Source: Vreelandella malpeensis (GTDB taxonomy: Bacteria > Pseudomonadota > Gammaproteobacteria > Pseudomonadales > Halomonadaceae). Taken from it: DNA of 64,000 nucleotides. The stretch's first letter is position 1. Each line of letters opens with the position of its first letter. The translations under genes and the position numbers were made by a program. Under the pieces are notes generated by a model that saw only the letters and a list, made by a program, of their open reading frames with translations, was not told where the DNA came from and ran no database searches. Where the stretch lies: the NCBI RefSeq assembly GCF_020622355.1, contig NZ_WHVL01000001.1, positions 434,001 through 498,000 of the forward strand. The letters are read 5' to 3'. Below, piece by piece: positions 44,257 through 52,274 of this stretch.

Positions 44257-44289
44257 AAAAAAGCCCCCGCGTTCAAGCGGGGGCTTTTT
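44257..44289. terminator. Bidirectional rho-independent terminator
   Basis: Arms AAGCCCCCGC and GCGGGGGCTT around GTTCAA, with an A-run before and five T after. It ends the TctA operon and the converging TAXI transporter operon. Confidence 0.95.
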
Positions 44290-44313
44290 CGTTGGGCGAA
44301 CGGTGTCAAGGCA

Positions 44314-45294
44314 TCACTCGGCTTCGGGCGGCACCAGGGCATCCGGCACGTCAACGCCGACTTCGCGGTAATAGCGCAGGGCACCCGCGTGCAGCGGGGT
44401 GGTGGTGTTCTCCACGGCGATCTCCGGGGTCATGCCCTCGGCGGGACCGAAGGTCTGGCCCAGGCGCTCGATGTTTTCCCAGTAGGCCCGGGTGATCTCG
44501 TAACCGGTTTCCTCGGAGAGCGCCTCGGTGGCGGCGATACCGATGTAGGAGCCCAGGGTGGTCGCCTCTTCCATGTCACGGTAAGTGCCCGCCGGAATCA
44601 CCGCGCGGGAGAGAAACGGCAGCGCTTCGGTGGCCGTTTCGACCTGGGCGTCGCTCAAGGACAGAATGCGCAGCGGCCGGGCGGAGTGAACCTCGGTGAA
44701 GGCGGGAATGGGGGCGATGCCGTTGTAGCTGAAGCCCACGATACGCCCGTCGACCACCGCATCGGCGGCGTCGCCCATGCTCATGCGCTGGTAATCCGGG
44801 GTGATGTCGAGGGCGTCGAACACGAGCTCGGTGATGTACTCGCCGCCGCCACCGATGCTGCTGGGGTTGAAGCGCTCGCCGTCGAGCGCCTCGAAAGTCT
44901 CGATGCCGCTGTCCTGACGCACGGCCCAATGCATGGTGGAGGGGGCTACCCACAGCAGCATGCGCATCTGGTCGATGGCGCCGTTGGCGTAGCGGCCTTC
45001 GCCGTTATAGGCCTCGTAGGCGCCGGGAGCATCCACCAGCGCCAGGTCGATCTCGCCACGGTTGAGGCGAATGGTGTTTTCCCGGGAGCCGCCGGTTTCG
45101 CGCACCGAGATTTCCACCGGCGCATCGGCGCTGATGATGCGCGAAAGCTCCGAATAGCCGAAGTACCAGCCCGAGGCCGCCGGGGCGACACCGATGCTGA
45201 TCGCCTCGTCCGCCAGGGCGGGGGTGGCCAGGGCGGCCGCCAGCACGCTCGACGAGAGCCAGGTGGCGGCGCGGGTCAGTGAGTTGCGGGTCAT
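44314..45294 (-). CDS. TAXI-family TRAP transporter substrate-binding protein
   Basis: A 326-residue exported protein with a signal peptide (SSVLAAALATPALA). It shows the TAXI pattern: ISIGVAPAASGWYFGYSELSRII, SVRETGGSRENTIRLNRGEIDLALVDAPGAYEAYNGEG, FNPSSIGGGGEYITELVFDALDI, and GDAADAVVDGRIVGFSYNG. TAXI proteins deliver substrates to fused DctQM permeases. It is the second gene of a two-gene operon; its ATG overlaps the permease stop by 4 bp. The C-terminus (VPPEAE) is acidic. Known TAXI substrates include glutamate and other dicarboxylates; the substrate here is unknown. Confidence 0.9.
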   Translation of the reverse strand: MTRNSLTRAATWLSSSVLAAALATPALADEAISIGVAPAASGWYFGYSELSRIISADAPVEISVRETGGSRENTIRLNRGEIDLALVDAPGAYEAYNGEGRYANGAIDQMRMLLWVAPSTMHWAVRQDSGIETFEALDGERFNPSSIGGGGEYITELVFDALDITPDYQRMSMGDAADAVVDGRIVGFSYNGIAPIPAFTEVHSARPLRILSLSDAQVETATEALPFLSRAVIPAGTYRDMEEATTLGSYIGIAATEALSEETGYEITRAYWENIERLGQTFGPAEGMTPEIAVENTTTPLHAGALRYYREVGVDVPDALVPPEAE

Positions 45295-47303
45295 GAGTCA
45301 CTCCTTGTTTTATTTCGATGGTATTGCCAGCCAAGCACCCCCAGGATCAGCACGATCCCGAAGGCATCGGTCAGCGCCTGGCCGTTGATCAGCATCAGCG
45401 CAGCGCCCAGCAGCAGGCCGCGCTCAAGCAGGCGGCAGGGTCTCAGAAAATAGCCGATGGTCGAGGCCGCCAGAGCGACGATGCCGAGCACCCCGGAGCC
45501 GATTGCCAGAGCCACCTCCAGCGCACTCCCCTGGCCCAGCAGCGGCGGATGGTAGATGAACATGAACGGGATCAGAAAGCCGCCCAGGGAAATCTTGGTG
45601 GCGGTCAGCGCCGTGCGGAACCAGTGGGCACCGGCAATGGCGCTGCCGATGTAGGCCGCCAGGGCCACCGGCGGGGTCACCCCGGACAAGATGGCGAAGT
45701 ACAGGATGAACAGATGCGAGGCAAGGCTCGGAAGCCCCGCCTCGACAAAGGCCGCCGCCACCACGGAGGCCGCCAGCATGTAGGCGGCCACGGTGGGTAG
45801 CCCCATGCCGAGGATGATCGCCACCACCATGGCCAGCAGCAGCGTGATGAGCACATCACCGCCGCCCACCAGCAAAATCACCGACGACACCTTGAGGCCA
45901 AGCCCGGTCAAGCTGATCACCGAGGCGATGATCGCGACGCTACCGACGATGACCGCGATCATGGCGGCGGTCATGGCCCCGGCCTCGAGAGCCGCCGGCA
46001 GCGATTTCAGCCGATTCACGAACGAGCCGGGGCTGCGCGGCGAGACGAGATACAGCAAAAGCGCCGTGAAGTAGGCCGCCACCGCTGCAGTGGTCGGGGT
46101 GTAGCGCATCACCAGAAGACCGATCAGCACGATCAGGGGCAATACCAGGGTCTCGATGTTGAAAAGCCCCTGGCGCAGGGTGGGTCGCTCGGCCTTGGGA
46201 ATCGGCGCAAGCCCCAGGCGCTTGGCCTCGAAGTGCACGCTCATCCAGATGGCGAGATAGAACAGCAGCGCCGGAATCAGCGCCGCGCCGATGATCTCCA
46301 GGTAGCTGGTCGAGATCACGTCCGCCATGACGAAGGCCGCGGCCCCCATGATCGGGGGCAGGATCTGACCGCCGGTTGAGGCGGAGGCCTCCGTGGCCGC
46401 CGCGAACCGAGGGCTGTAGCCGTTTCGCTTCATCATGGGAATGGTGAAGATACCGGTGGTAGCCACGTTGGCGGCGGTGCTGCCGCTGATGCTGCCGAAC
46501 AGGGCGCTGCACAGGGTTGCCGCCTTGGCGGGCCCGCCCGCCATGCGCCCGGTCACCGCGTTGGAAAGGCGCATGAAGGTGTCACCGCCGCCGGTGGTGA
46601 CCAGCAGCGCCCCGAACATGATGAAGATGACGATGACCGTGGAGGAGGTGCGCATGAGGCTACCGAAGATGCCCGTCGGCCCCATGTAGAACGTGGCCAC
46701 CAGATCGTCCCAGCGAAAGCCGCCGTGGCCCCACACCCCGGGCAAGTGCTGGCCGAATGCCGCATAGGCCAGGGCGATCAGCACCAGCACAGGAAACGCA
46801 AGGCCGATGGCACGTCGACACGCCTCGAGCAACAGCACGATGGCCAGCGCGCCGCAGACGATGTCCGTGGTGGTGGGCATCAGGTAGCCCATGTCGTAGA
46901 TGATGCGATCAAAATTGAGGATGTAATGGGCATTGACCCAGATACTCAGCACCAAGGGCACCAGGTCGTACCAGGGCACGCGCCGGGCGTCGCGCGCCCG
47001 GGCGCCGTAGGCGAGAAAGATCAGCGGCAGCGCAAACAGCAGATGCACCGCGTTCTGGGTGTTCAAGGGCCCGGTCAGGGCGGTATACAGATGAAAGATC
47101 GCCATGGTCATGGCGACGGCGCGCAGGATGAAGAACCAGGCGCCCACCAGGCGCCGCTTGCCCGAGTCCTCGGCGTACTTCTCGACCACCCCCGGGCGGG
47201 CCGCCGGGGGAGGACTTTCCCCAGGGGCGTCGTGGATCGTATTGCCGGCAGCGGCCTCGAGGGGCTGACCGGGCAAGGGGCTTGTGTGTGGCTGGCGTGT
47301 CAT
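45291..47303 (-). CDS. TRAP transporter fused permease (4TM/12TM, TAXI type)
   Basis: A fused DctQ-DctM permease of about 670 residues. After a Pro-rich cytoplasmic leader, a small four-helix part (about 55-190) is followed by a large permease part with GSMSGSTAANVATTG-like FGSISGSTAANVATTGIFTIPMMKRNGY, ASASTGGQILPPIMGAAAFVMAD and SGVTPPVALAAYIGSAIAGA, typical of TAXI-linked permeases. The ATG at 47303 is used because it begins the conserved part of the leader, although no clear ribosome binding site precedes it; a TTG at 47366 is the alternative. Unlike the other two TRAP systems in the window, no enzyme gene is linked. Confidence 0.9.
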   Translation of the reverse strand: MTRQPHTSPLPGQPLEAAAGNTIHDAPGESPPPAARPGVVEKYAEDSGKRRLVGAWFFILRAVAMTMAIFHLYTALTGPLNTQNAVHLLFALPLIFLAYGARARDARRVPWYDLVPLVLSIWVNAHYILNFDRIIYDMGYLMPTTTDIVCGALAIVLLLEACRRAIGLAFPVLVLIALAYAAFGQHLPGVWGHGGFRWDDLVATFYMGPTGIFGSLMRTSSTVIVIFIMFGALLVTTGGGDTFMRLSNAVTGRMAGGPAKAATLCSALFGSISGSTAANVATTGIFTIPMMKRNGYSPRFAAATEASASTGGQILPPIMGAAAFVMADVISTSYLEIIGAALIPALLFYLAIWMSVHFEAKRLGLAPIPKAERPTLRQGLFNIETLVLPLIVLIGLLVMRYTPTTAAVAAYFTALLLYLVSPRSPGSFVNRLKSLPAALEAGAMTAAMIAVIVGSVAIIASVISLTGLGLKVSSVILLVGGGDVLITLLLAMVVAIILGMGLPTVAAYMLAASVVAAAFVEAGLPSLASHLFILYFAILSGVTPPVALAAYIGSAIAGAHWFRTALTATKISLGGFLIPFMFIYHPPLLGQGSALEVALAIGSGVLGIVALAASTIGYFLRPCRLLERGLLLGAALMLINGQALTDAFGIVLILGVLGWQYHRNKTRSDS

Positions 47304-47420
47304 AGAATCAAAGGCTCGACTGGGCGCAGGGGGGCAGGCGACATTGCTGTTTGAATTATCTCGCAATTATGAAAGGTCAATCACCTAACAAAAGCAACCG
47401 ATTCCGCCGCTTTGAGCCTT

Positions 47421-48101
47421 TTATCTACCGTCCTGGATGTCGGGTGATGACCCGCCCAAAGGGGCGTGATGGCCGACAAGCGCCACGACCCAGTCGATGA
47501 AGACACGAAGCTTGGCGCTGACGTGTCGGTTGGGCGCAAAGGCCAAATACAGCGGTATGGGCGTGACGTGTCAGGCCTCGAACAGCCGGACGAGCGTGCC
47601 GCGCTGGACATGCTCATTGGCCATGTAGTCCGGCAACCACAACACGCCGAGCCCGGCGAGCCCTGCCGCGAGCCCGGCGCTGCCATCATCTACCGAGATC
47701 ACGTAGCGCCCACGGACGCTGACCGTCTCCGAGCCCCGGTGCAGGGTGTAGGCAGAGGTCATGTCGTAGTCGCGCCAGCGAAATCCCACCACTTGATGCG
47801 GCGATACCGAAAGTGCCCGGGGGTGGTCCGGCCGCCCTACCCGCTCCAGGTAAGCCGGGGCGGCGTAGATGCCCAAGGGGAGATCCACCAGATGACGAGC
47901 CACCAGGGAAAGATCCCGGGGCTCGCCGCCGCGTATCACGCAGTCGACGCTCTCGCCGATCATGTCCACCACCCGGTCGCTTACGCCCAGGTCGAGCTGG
48001 ATATCCGGGTAGCGGGCGTAGAAAGCGGGCAGCGCTGGAATCAGGATCTGGCGGGCCAACGGCCCGGCCAAGTGGGCAGCCGTGAGGACGGCTCGCCAGC
48101 G
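47421..48101 (-). pseudogene. LysR-family regulator remnant (5' truncated, in-frame stop)
   Basis: The frame encodes only the effector domain of a LysR regulator: LAGPLARQILIPALPAFYARYPDIQLDLGVSDRVVDMIGESVDCVIRGGEP in pieces, HQVVGFRWRDYD, and DDGSAGLAAGLAGLGVLWLPDYMA. The DNA-binding half is absent; instead the frame runs into unrelated sequence opposite a RidA fragment. A TGA at 47573-47571 interrupts RLFEA just where Trp is usual, and the downstream frame continues with the normal LysR end ([29 protein letters not shown]) to a TAA at 47421. Both changes mean no functional regulator is made. Confidence 0.8.
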
Positions 48102-48356
48102 CCAGACTTCGCCGACCAGGTACAGCTCGCCTTCGACAACCTCGAGAACGTGCTGAAGGCCGCCGGCGCCAGTTTCGATGACATCATCGATGTCACCACC
48201 TTCCATACCGACCCGGACGCTCAATTCGAGACCGTACTGGCGGCCAAGGCCCGAGCGTTTCCCCAAAAGCCCTACCCCAACTGGACGGCAGTGGGGGTGA
48301 ACTGGCTCGCTGGCTTCGATTTCGAGATCAAGGTCATCGTGCGCCTGGCGGACTGA
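48102..48356 (+). pseudogene. RidA-family protein remnant (5' truncated)
   Basis: The frame DFADQVQLAFDNLENVLKAAGASFDDIIDVTTFHTDPD onward, ending FEIKVIVRLAD, is the C-terminal 80 residues of a RidA (YjgF) family enamine/imine deaminase. The first 45 or so residues, including the usual start, are missing. The homology begins within about 20 bp of the point where the oppositely oriented LysR homology begins, as if one deletion removed both 5' ends and the promoter region between. No start codon with a ribosome binding site is seen. Confidence 0.75.
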
Positions 48357-48377
48357 CATCCACCCTTTCGCGCCAAT

Positions 48378-48420
48378 CTCGGGTTTCTCGGGTTTCTCGG
48401 GTTTCTCGGGTTTCTCGGGT
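48378..48420. repeat. 9-bp tandem repeat (CTCGGGTTT), 4.8 copies
   Basis: Four perfect and one partial unit of CTCGGGTTT lie between the RidA remnant and the DUF2945 promoter region. In one minus frame they would read Asn-Pro-Arg repeats, but no gene uses them. Copy number may vary between strains. Confidence 0.95.
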
Positions 48421-48499
48421 CGACATTGCCAAAATCCGCAAACTGTACAACTATTGTAAAATATATGTACGATAAAGTTTGTACGACAGGAGCAGGATC

Positions 48500-48715
48500 A
48501 TGGCGGACTACCGGCAGCGCGAATGGGTGAAATGGAAGTGGGGAGACCACTGGGCCAAGGGTCAGGTCACCAAGAAGTATCACGAGGAGGTCACCCGCAA
48601 GCTTCAGGGCAGCGAGGTGACCCGCAAGGGAAGCGAGAAGAACCCGGCCTACCTGATCAAGCAGGAAGACGGCAGCCGCGTGCTGAAACTTCATACCGAG
48701 ATCAAGAAGGCTTAG
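48500..48715 (+). CDS. DUF2945 (Tudor-like) small protein
   Basis: A 71-residue protein, MADYRQREWVKWKWGDHWAKGQV then ITKKY-like TKKYHEEVTRKLQGSEVTRKGSEKNPAYLIKQEDGSRVLKLHTEIKKA, matching DUF2945, a small Tudor/SH3-type fold often called hypervirulence-associated protein in fungi. AGGAGCAGG precedes the ATG at 48500. The upstream 80 bp are AT-rich and hold two copies of TGTACGA, perhaps a regulator site. Function in bacteria is unknown; it is common in stress-related loci. A DUF6482 gene follows after 13 bp. Confidence 0.85.
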   Translation: MADYRQREWVKWKWGDHWAKGQVTKKYHEEVTRKLQGSEVTRKGSEKNPAYLIKQEDGSRVLKLHTEIKKA

Positions 48716-48728
48716 CCAAGAGGGCATC

Positions 48729-49043
48729 ATGAAATTTGATCGGTTCAAACAACTAACAGCGGATGCTGCCATCAAGGAGCTGCATATCGAGTCCCACGAG
48801 GGCGATGTGTTCGTTCTACGGGCGGTGACTCAAAGCGGTGAAGAGGATGTTCTCGAGGACGCCCACGGCCAGCCCCTTCGGCCCCAGTCATTGGGGGATG
48901 CACGAAAGATGCTGATCGATGCCGGGGGCTTGGAGGAATTACCCCTGTTTCTGGTTCAACAAGTGCCCTACGACGAGATGATTGGCCTCGACGCTCGCCA
49001 GGAAGCTCACAAAACGCCGCTGACGCTCCACGCCGGGCTGTAA
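48729..49043 (+). CDS. DUF6482-like hypothetical protein
   Basis: A 104-residue acidic cytoplasmic protein: MKFDRFKQLTADAAIKELHIESHEGDVFVLRA, a middle PLRPQSLGDARKMLIDAG, and LPLFLVQQVPYDEMIGLDAR near the end. These three blocks recall DUF6482, small proteins common in Halomonas and Pseudomonas with no known role; the assignment is from memory of the pattern. It sits 13 bp after the DUF2945 gene and is followed by a terminator, so the two form a small operon. Confidence 0.7.
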   Translation: MKFDRFKQLTADAAIKELHIESHEGDVFVLRAVTQSGEEDVLEDAHGQPLRPQSLGDARKMLIDAGGLEELPLFLVQQVPYDEMIGLDARQEAHKTPLTLHAGL

Positions 49044-49073
49044 ACCAGCAGCGACGCTTCTGAATGAAAAAGC

Positions 49074-49097
49074 CCTTTCCTGGTGAAAGGTTTTTTT
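49074..49097 (+). terminator. Rho-independent terminator of the DUF2945-DUF6482 operon
   Basis: Arms CCTTTC and GAAAGG around a 5-base loop, followed by seven T. A plus-strand GTG that could start the next gene at 49083 lies inside this hairpin, which argues against using it. Confidence 0.88.
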
Positions 49098-49133
49098 GGG
49101 TTAGCGATGGCAGCCGACTCGAACAATCCTTCA

Positions 49134-49163
49134 TTGATCCCTACATTAGATGAGAACTATTCT
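49134..49163 (+). promoter_or_regulatory. Sigma-70 promoter for the DUF1275 gene
   Basis: TTGATC at 49134-49139, an 18-bp spacer and TATTCT at 49158-49163. Transcription would start near 49170, upstream of the TTG start at 49215. Confidence 0.6.
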
Positions 49164-49214
49164 TCCCCGGAGGTATCCCAAGTATCGACTCGACAAGGAC
49201 GCTGGAGATGTATT

Positions 49215-49961
49215 TTGCTGATCAAACGGAAGAAGGCTCGGTCCCATACCGAAGACCGCTATCTCGCGCTGGTGCTGGCCACCGCCGCCGGGGTACTCAA
49301 TGCCATGGCCCTGGGGGCTTTCGGTTTTCTCCCCTCTCATATGAGCGGCAACGTTTCTCAGATATCTGACGAGGTGGCCAGTGCCGATACCTTCGGCTTT
49401 CTGTTTCTGGCGTTGCTGTTGCTGGCCTTCGTGACCGGTGGAATGCTGGCCCGAATGACCGTAGTACTGGGGGAGAAGATCCGTACCATCTTCTGTCTGA
49501 TCCTGCTGGCGGAAGGAGTGGCCTTGGTGGGCATCTCTTTATTCGAGATCTTGATGTACTCCCCGCGCTTCAATTCCGAGGTACTGCTGGCCTTGGGCTT
49601 TCTGATGGGGGTGCACAACTCGACCTCGACCCAGCTTTCCAACGGACGCGTCCGCTCGACCCACGTGACCGGGACTCTGACCGACGCAGGCATCGCGCTG
49701 GGATCGTTTCTCTCTTCGTTCTTTTCCCGCCACAAGGCCCTGGACCGGCGATTTTTCCGCAAGCAGCTCCACACTCACCTGACCACGATCTTCTCGTTCC
49801 TGACCGGATGTATCGCGGGGCTTTTGCTGTTCAATCTGTTCGGTTTCAAAGCCATGCTGGCGCTCGGCGTGTTTCTGATCATCGTGGCGGTAAGCGCCAT
49901 CGTGATCACGGTGCGCACCGCGAGCAAACTCATGGTGGCACGGCGGGCGCCCTCGCTCTAG
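49215..49961 (+). CDS. DUF1275 (YoaK-family) membrane protein
   Basis: A protein of about 248 residues with six hydrophobic helices. DUF1275 features are LATAAGVLNAMALGAFGFLPSHMSGNVSQI, where the Ser-Gly-Asn is conserved, and MGVHNSTSTQLSNGRVRSTHVTGTLTDAGIALG. The family is of unknown transport role in the inner membrane. The start is probably the TTG at 49215, seven bases after GGAG and just after the predicted promoter; in-frame starts at 49083 and 49107 lie in or next to a terminator. The 3' end overlaps the convergent TetR gene by 4 bp. Confidence 0.85.
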   Translation: MLIKRKKARSHTEDRYLALVLATAAGVLNAMALGAFGFLPSHMSGNVSQISDEVASADTFGFLFLALLLLAFVTGGMLARMTVVLGEKIRTIFCLILLAEGVALVGISLFEILMYSPRFNSEVLLALGFLMGVHNSTSTQLSNGRVRSTHVTGTLTDAGIALGSFLSSFFSRHKALDRRFFRKQLHTHLTTIFSFLTGCIAGLLLFNLFGFKAMLALGVFLIIVAVSAIVITVRTASKLMVARRAPSL

Positions 49962-50623
49962 CCGGGGGGCGTTGCCCGAGGGACGATACACAGATAGGAA
50001 AGAATCACTTCCACTGCGTGAGCCCGGCGCTGCGCCAGCCAGGCCGGGGCCGCCAGGTCCTGCTCGAAGATGATCGACAGCGTGTCGCGCTGGTTGATGT
50101 GGATGATTGCCAGCGAAAGAATCGAGATATAGAGCTGGGTCGGGTCCACCGCCGAGCGAAAGTCCCCCGCGCGCTCCCCGCGCGCCAGGGTCTCTCGGAT
50201 CATCCCTACCAACGGGGTGGTCTGTTGCACCACGCGGCTGGATTTTCGCAACATGCGCCCGCCGAGCAGGTTCTCGTTACGTACCAGGCTCGTGAATTCC
50301 GGATGCTCGGCCATGTGATCGAAGGTGAATTCCACCAGCGCCCGCATGCCCGCCACGGGTTCGAGCCCCGCCAGGTTGAGCGCCTGCTCCTTGGTGCGAA
50401 GCTCCTCATAGACCCGCTCGAGCACGGCGAGGTAAAGCCCCTCCTTGTCGATGAAGTAGTGATAGGCCATGCGCACGTTGCACCCGGCGCCGGCCACGAT
50501 GCGCTGCATGCGAGCGCCATCGTAGCCGCACTCACAGAACTCCCGCGTGGCGGCCTGCAAAAGGCGTTCGCGGGTTTCCCGGGCGTCGCGGCGCCGAGGG
50601 CTCGTCGTCTCGTTCTGGCTCAT
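49958..50623 (-). CDS. TetR-family transcriptional regulator
   Basis: A 221-residue TetR protein with the helix-turn-helix at about 14-60 (ARETRERLLQAATREFCECGYDGARMQRIVAGAGCNVRMAYHYFIDKEGLYLAVLE in pieces) and a helical ligand domain. The length and SLVRNENLLGGRMLRKSS block resemble the RutR/YcdC-like group. It is the last gene of the DctP-DctQ-DctM-gamma-glutamyltransferase-like operon, 22 bp after the enzyme gene. A perfect 20-bp palindrome lies at the promoter of that operon, so it is probably an autoregulating local repressor. Confidence 0.9.
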   Translation of the reverse strand: MSQNETTSPRRRDARETRERLLQAATREFCECGYDGARMQRIVAGAGCNVRMAYHYFIDKEGLYLAVLERVYEELRTKEQALNLAGLEPVAGMRALVEFTFDHMAEHPEFTSLVRNENLLGGRMLRKSSRVVQQTTPLVGMIRETLARGERAGDFRSAVDPTQLYISILSLAIIHINQRDTLSIIFEQDLAAPAWLAQRRAHAVEVILSYLCIVPRATPPG

Positions 50624-50645
50624 CCATTCCTCATCTTTGCTGGCT

Positions 50646-52250
50646 TTAGAGACCCAGCGCGATACCGTCGCTTCGCGGGTCGTGGGCGGCGAAGGCCCCC
50701 TTTTCCGGGTGGAGGAGCACCGCCCCGGGATGGCCCGCCAACGCGCTTTGCGCGGGTAGCAGGCTCACCTGGTGGCCGCGCCGAATCAGCTCGGCGACCA
50801 CCTCGGCCCCGGCATCCTCTTCGAGCTTCAGAGTATCGCGGCCATCGGAGAAGGTACGCCCCAATAGAAAGCGCGGTGCCTTGAGCGCGCTGAGCGGGTC
50901 CAGGCCGTAGTCTATCAAGCGAGTGAGCACTGCCGCCAAGGTCTGCGGCTGGCCATCGGCGCCTTGGGTGCCATACAGCAGGCGCGGCTTACCGTTCACT
51001 CGGTACATGCCCGGGTTCAAGGTGTGAAAGGGCCGCTTGCCCGGTGCCAGCACATTAGGGTGGCTGGGGTCGAGGCTGAACGCCGCCCCGCGGTTGTGCC
51101 AGAGGATGCCGGTATCGCCGGCCGCCACGCCGCTGCCCCAATCGTAGTAGATCGTCTGCAGCATCGAGACGGCGTTGCCGAACCGGTCCGCCGCCGCGAG
51201 GTAGACCGTGTCGCCGTGCTGATAAGGATGTGGCCAGGCCAGCGCACGAGACGGATCGATGCTTGCGGCCTGGGCGTCGAGGTGCGCGGTGTCCAGCAGC
51301 CGCTCGACGGGTACCGAGGCGAAATCCGGGTCTGCCAGGTGGGCGTTGCGATCGAGGAAGGCGCGCTTCACCGCCTCGGCCAGCAGGTGGTAGTAGTCGG
51401 CGCTGCCCTCCTCGATGCCGCTTACGTCGAAGCGCTCGAGCATGCCCATGATCTCGAGGGTGGTCATGCCTTGGGTGGGTGGGCGATGGGCAAGAAGCTC
51501 CCCGCCCCGGTAGGCTACCGACAGCGGCGCCTCGATGCGCGCCCGGGTGGCCGCCAGATCCGCTGCGGTGAGCGGCGAGCCGGCCTCCTGAAGCCCTTTG
51601 GCGATACGCGCGGCGAGCTCGCCCTCGTAGAACTCCCGATGGCCGCGCGTGGCGATCGCCTCAAGGGAGTCGGCAAGCCGTGGCTGGCAAAGGGTATCGC
51701 CCTCTTGCGGCAGTCGGCCACCAGGCATGAAGAGCGCGCGCACGCCGGGCAGCTCTGCCATCTCGTCGCGGCGAAAATCGAGCCAGAACCGCTGCGACGG
51801 GCTGACCGCGAAGCCGTCGCGAGCAAGCTCGATGGCTGGCTCCAGCAGCGCCTGCCAGCTCATCGTGCCGCCGCACTGGCGGCGCGAAATCGCGTGGGCC
51901 TGTCCCCAGGTATCCACTGTGGCAGCGGTGGTCAGCAGAGAGCCCGCCCCTCGGGCCGGCAAGGTGCCGGAAAGATCGAGCCGCGCCTTGGGCGCCTGGC
52001 CAATGCCCGAAAGCGTTCGCACGCCGCCATCGGCATCGGCGATGATCATGAAGGCGTCGCCACCGAGCCCGGTGAAGTGCGGGTAGGTGACGCCAAGACA
52101 CGCCCCCATGGTGATCGCAGCCTCCACCGCGTTGCCACCCCGGCGCAACACTTCGCGCCCCGCGTCGGTGGCCAGCGTATGCGGGCTGGTCACCACGCCG
52201 TCGAAGGAGTGGGCCAGCGCCGGTGAATCATTTCGCGTCGAAAAGACCAA
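50646..52250 (-). CDS. Gamma-glutamyltransferase family Ntn-hydrolase, cytoplasmic
   Basis: A 534-residue member of the GGT family (MEROPS T03). The large-subunit part includes SPHTLATDAGREVLRRGGNAVEAAI, HFTGLGGDAFMII and TQGMTTLEIMGMLE. The nucleophile Thr348 in HGDTVYLAAADRFGNAVSMLQTIYYDWGSGV would start the small subunit after self-cleavage, and GKRPFHTLNPGM plus the ending follow. There is no signal peptide, unlike secreted GGTs, so it acts inside the cell. It could cleave a gamma-glutamyl compound or oxamate, as HpxW does. The start is a TTG at 52250 with AAGGAG seven bases upstream. It lies between TRAP and TetR genes in one operon, so its substrate is probably imported by that TRAP system. 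Confidence 0.88.
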   Translation of the reverse strand: MVFSTRNDSPALAHSFDGVVTSPHTLATDAGREVLRRGGNAVEAAITMGACLGVTYPHFTGLGGDAFMIIADADGGVRTLSGIGQAPKARLDLSGTLPARGAGSLLTTAATVDTWGQAHAISRRQCGGTMSWQALLEPAIELARDGFAVSPSQRFWLDFRRDEMAELPGVRALFMPGGRLPQEGDTLCQPRLADSLEAIATRGHREFYEGELAARIAKGLQEAGSPLTAADLAATRARIEAPLSVAYRGGELLAHRPPTQGMTTLEIMGMLERFDVSGIEEGSADYYHLLAEAVKRAFLDRNAHLADPDFASVPVERLLDTAHLDAQAASIDPSRALAWPHPYQHGDTVYLAAADRFGNAVSMLQTIYYDWGSGVAAGDTGILWHNRGAAFSLDPSHPNVLAPGKRPFHTLNPGMYRVNGKPRLLYGTQGADGQPQTLAAVLTRLIDYGLDPLSALKAPRFLLGRTFSDGRDTLKLEEDAGAEVVAELIRRGHQVSLLPAQSALAGHPGAVLLHPEKGAFAAHDPRSDGIALGL

Positions 52251-52274
52251 ATTGCAACTCCTTGTGCTGGCGGG

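Noticed and set aside
47466..48356. A 296-codon plus-strand gene ending in RidA sequence
   Set aside because: Only the last 80 codons resemble RidA; the rest is antisense to the LysR remnant.
47571..48359. A single 262-codon minus-strand gene covering LysR and RidA regions
   Set aside because: The first 90 codons are antisense to RidA sequence and do not resemble a LysR DNA-binding domain; the frame is a product of the deletion join.
48378..48420. CRISPR array
   Set aside because: The 9-bp units are contiguous without spacers; no cas genes are present in the window.
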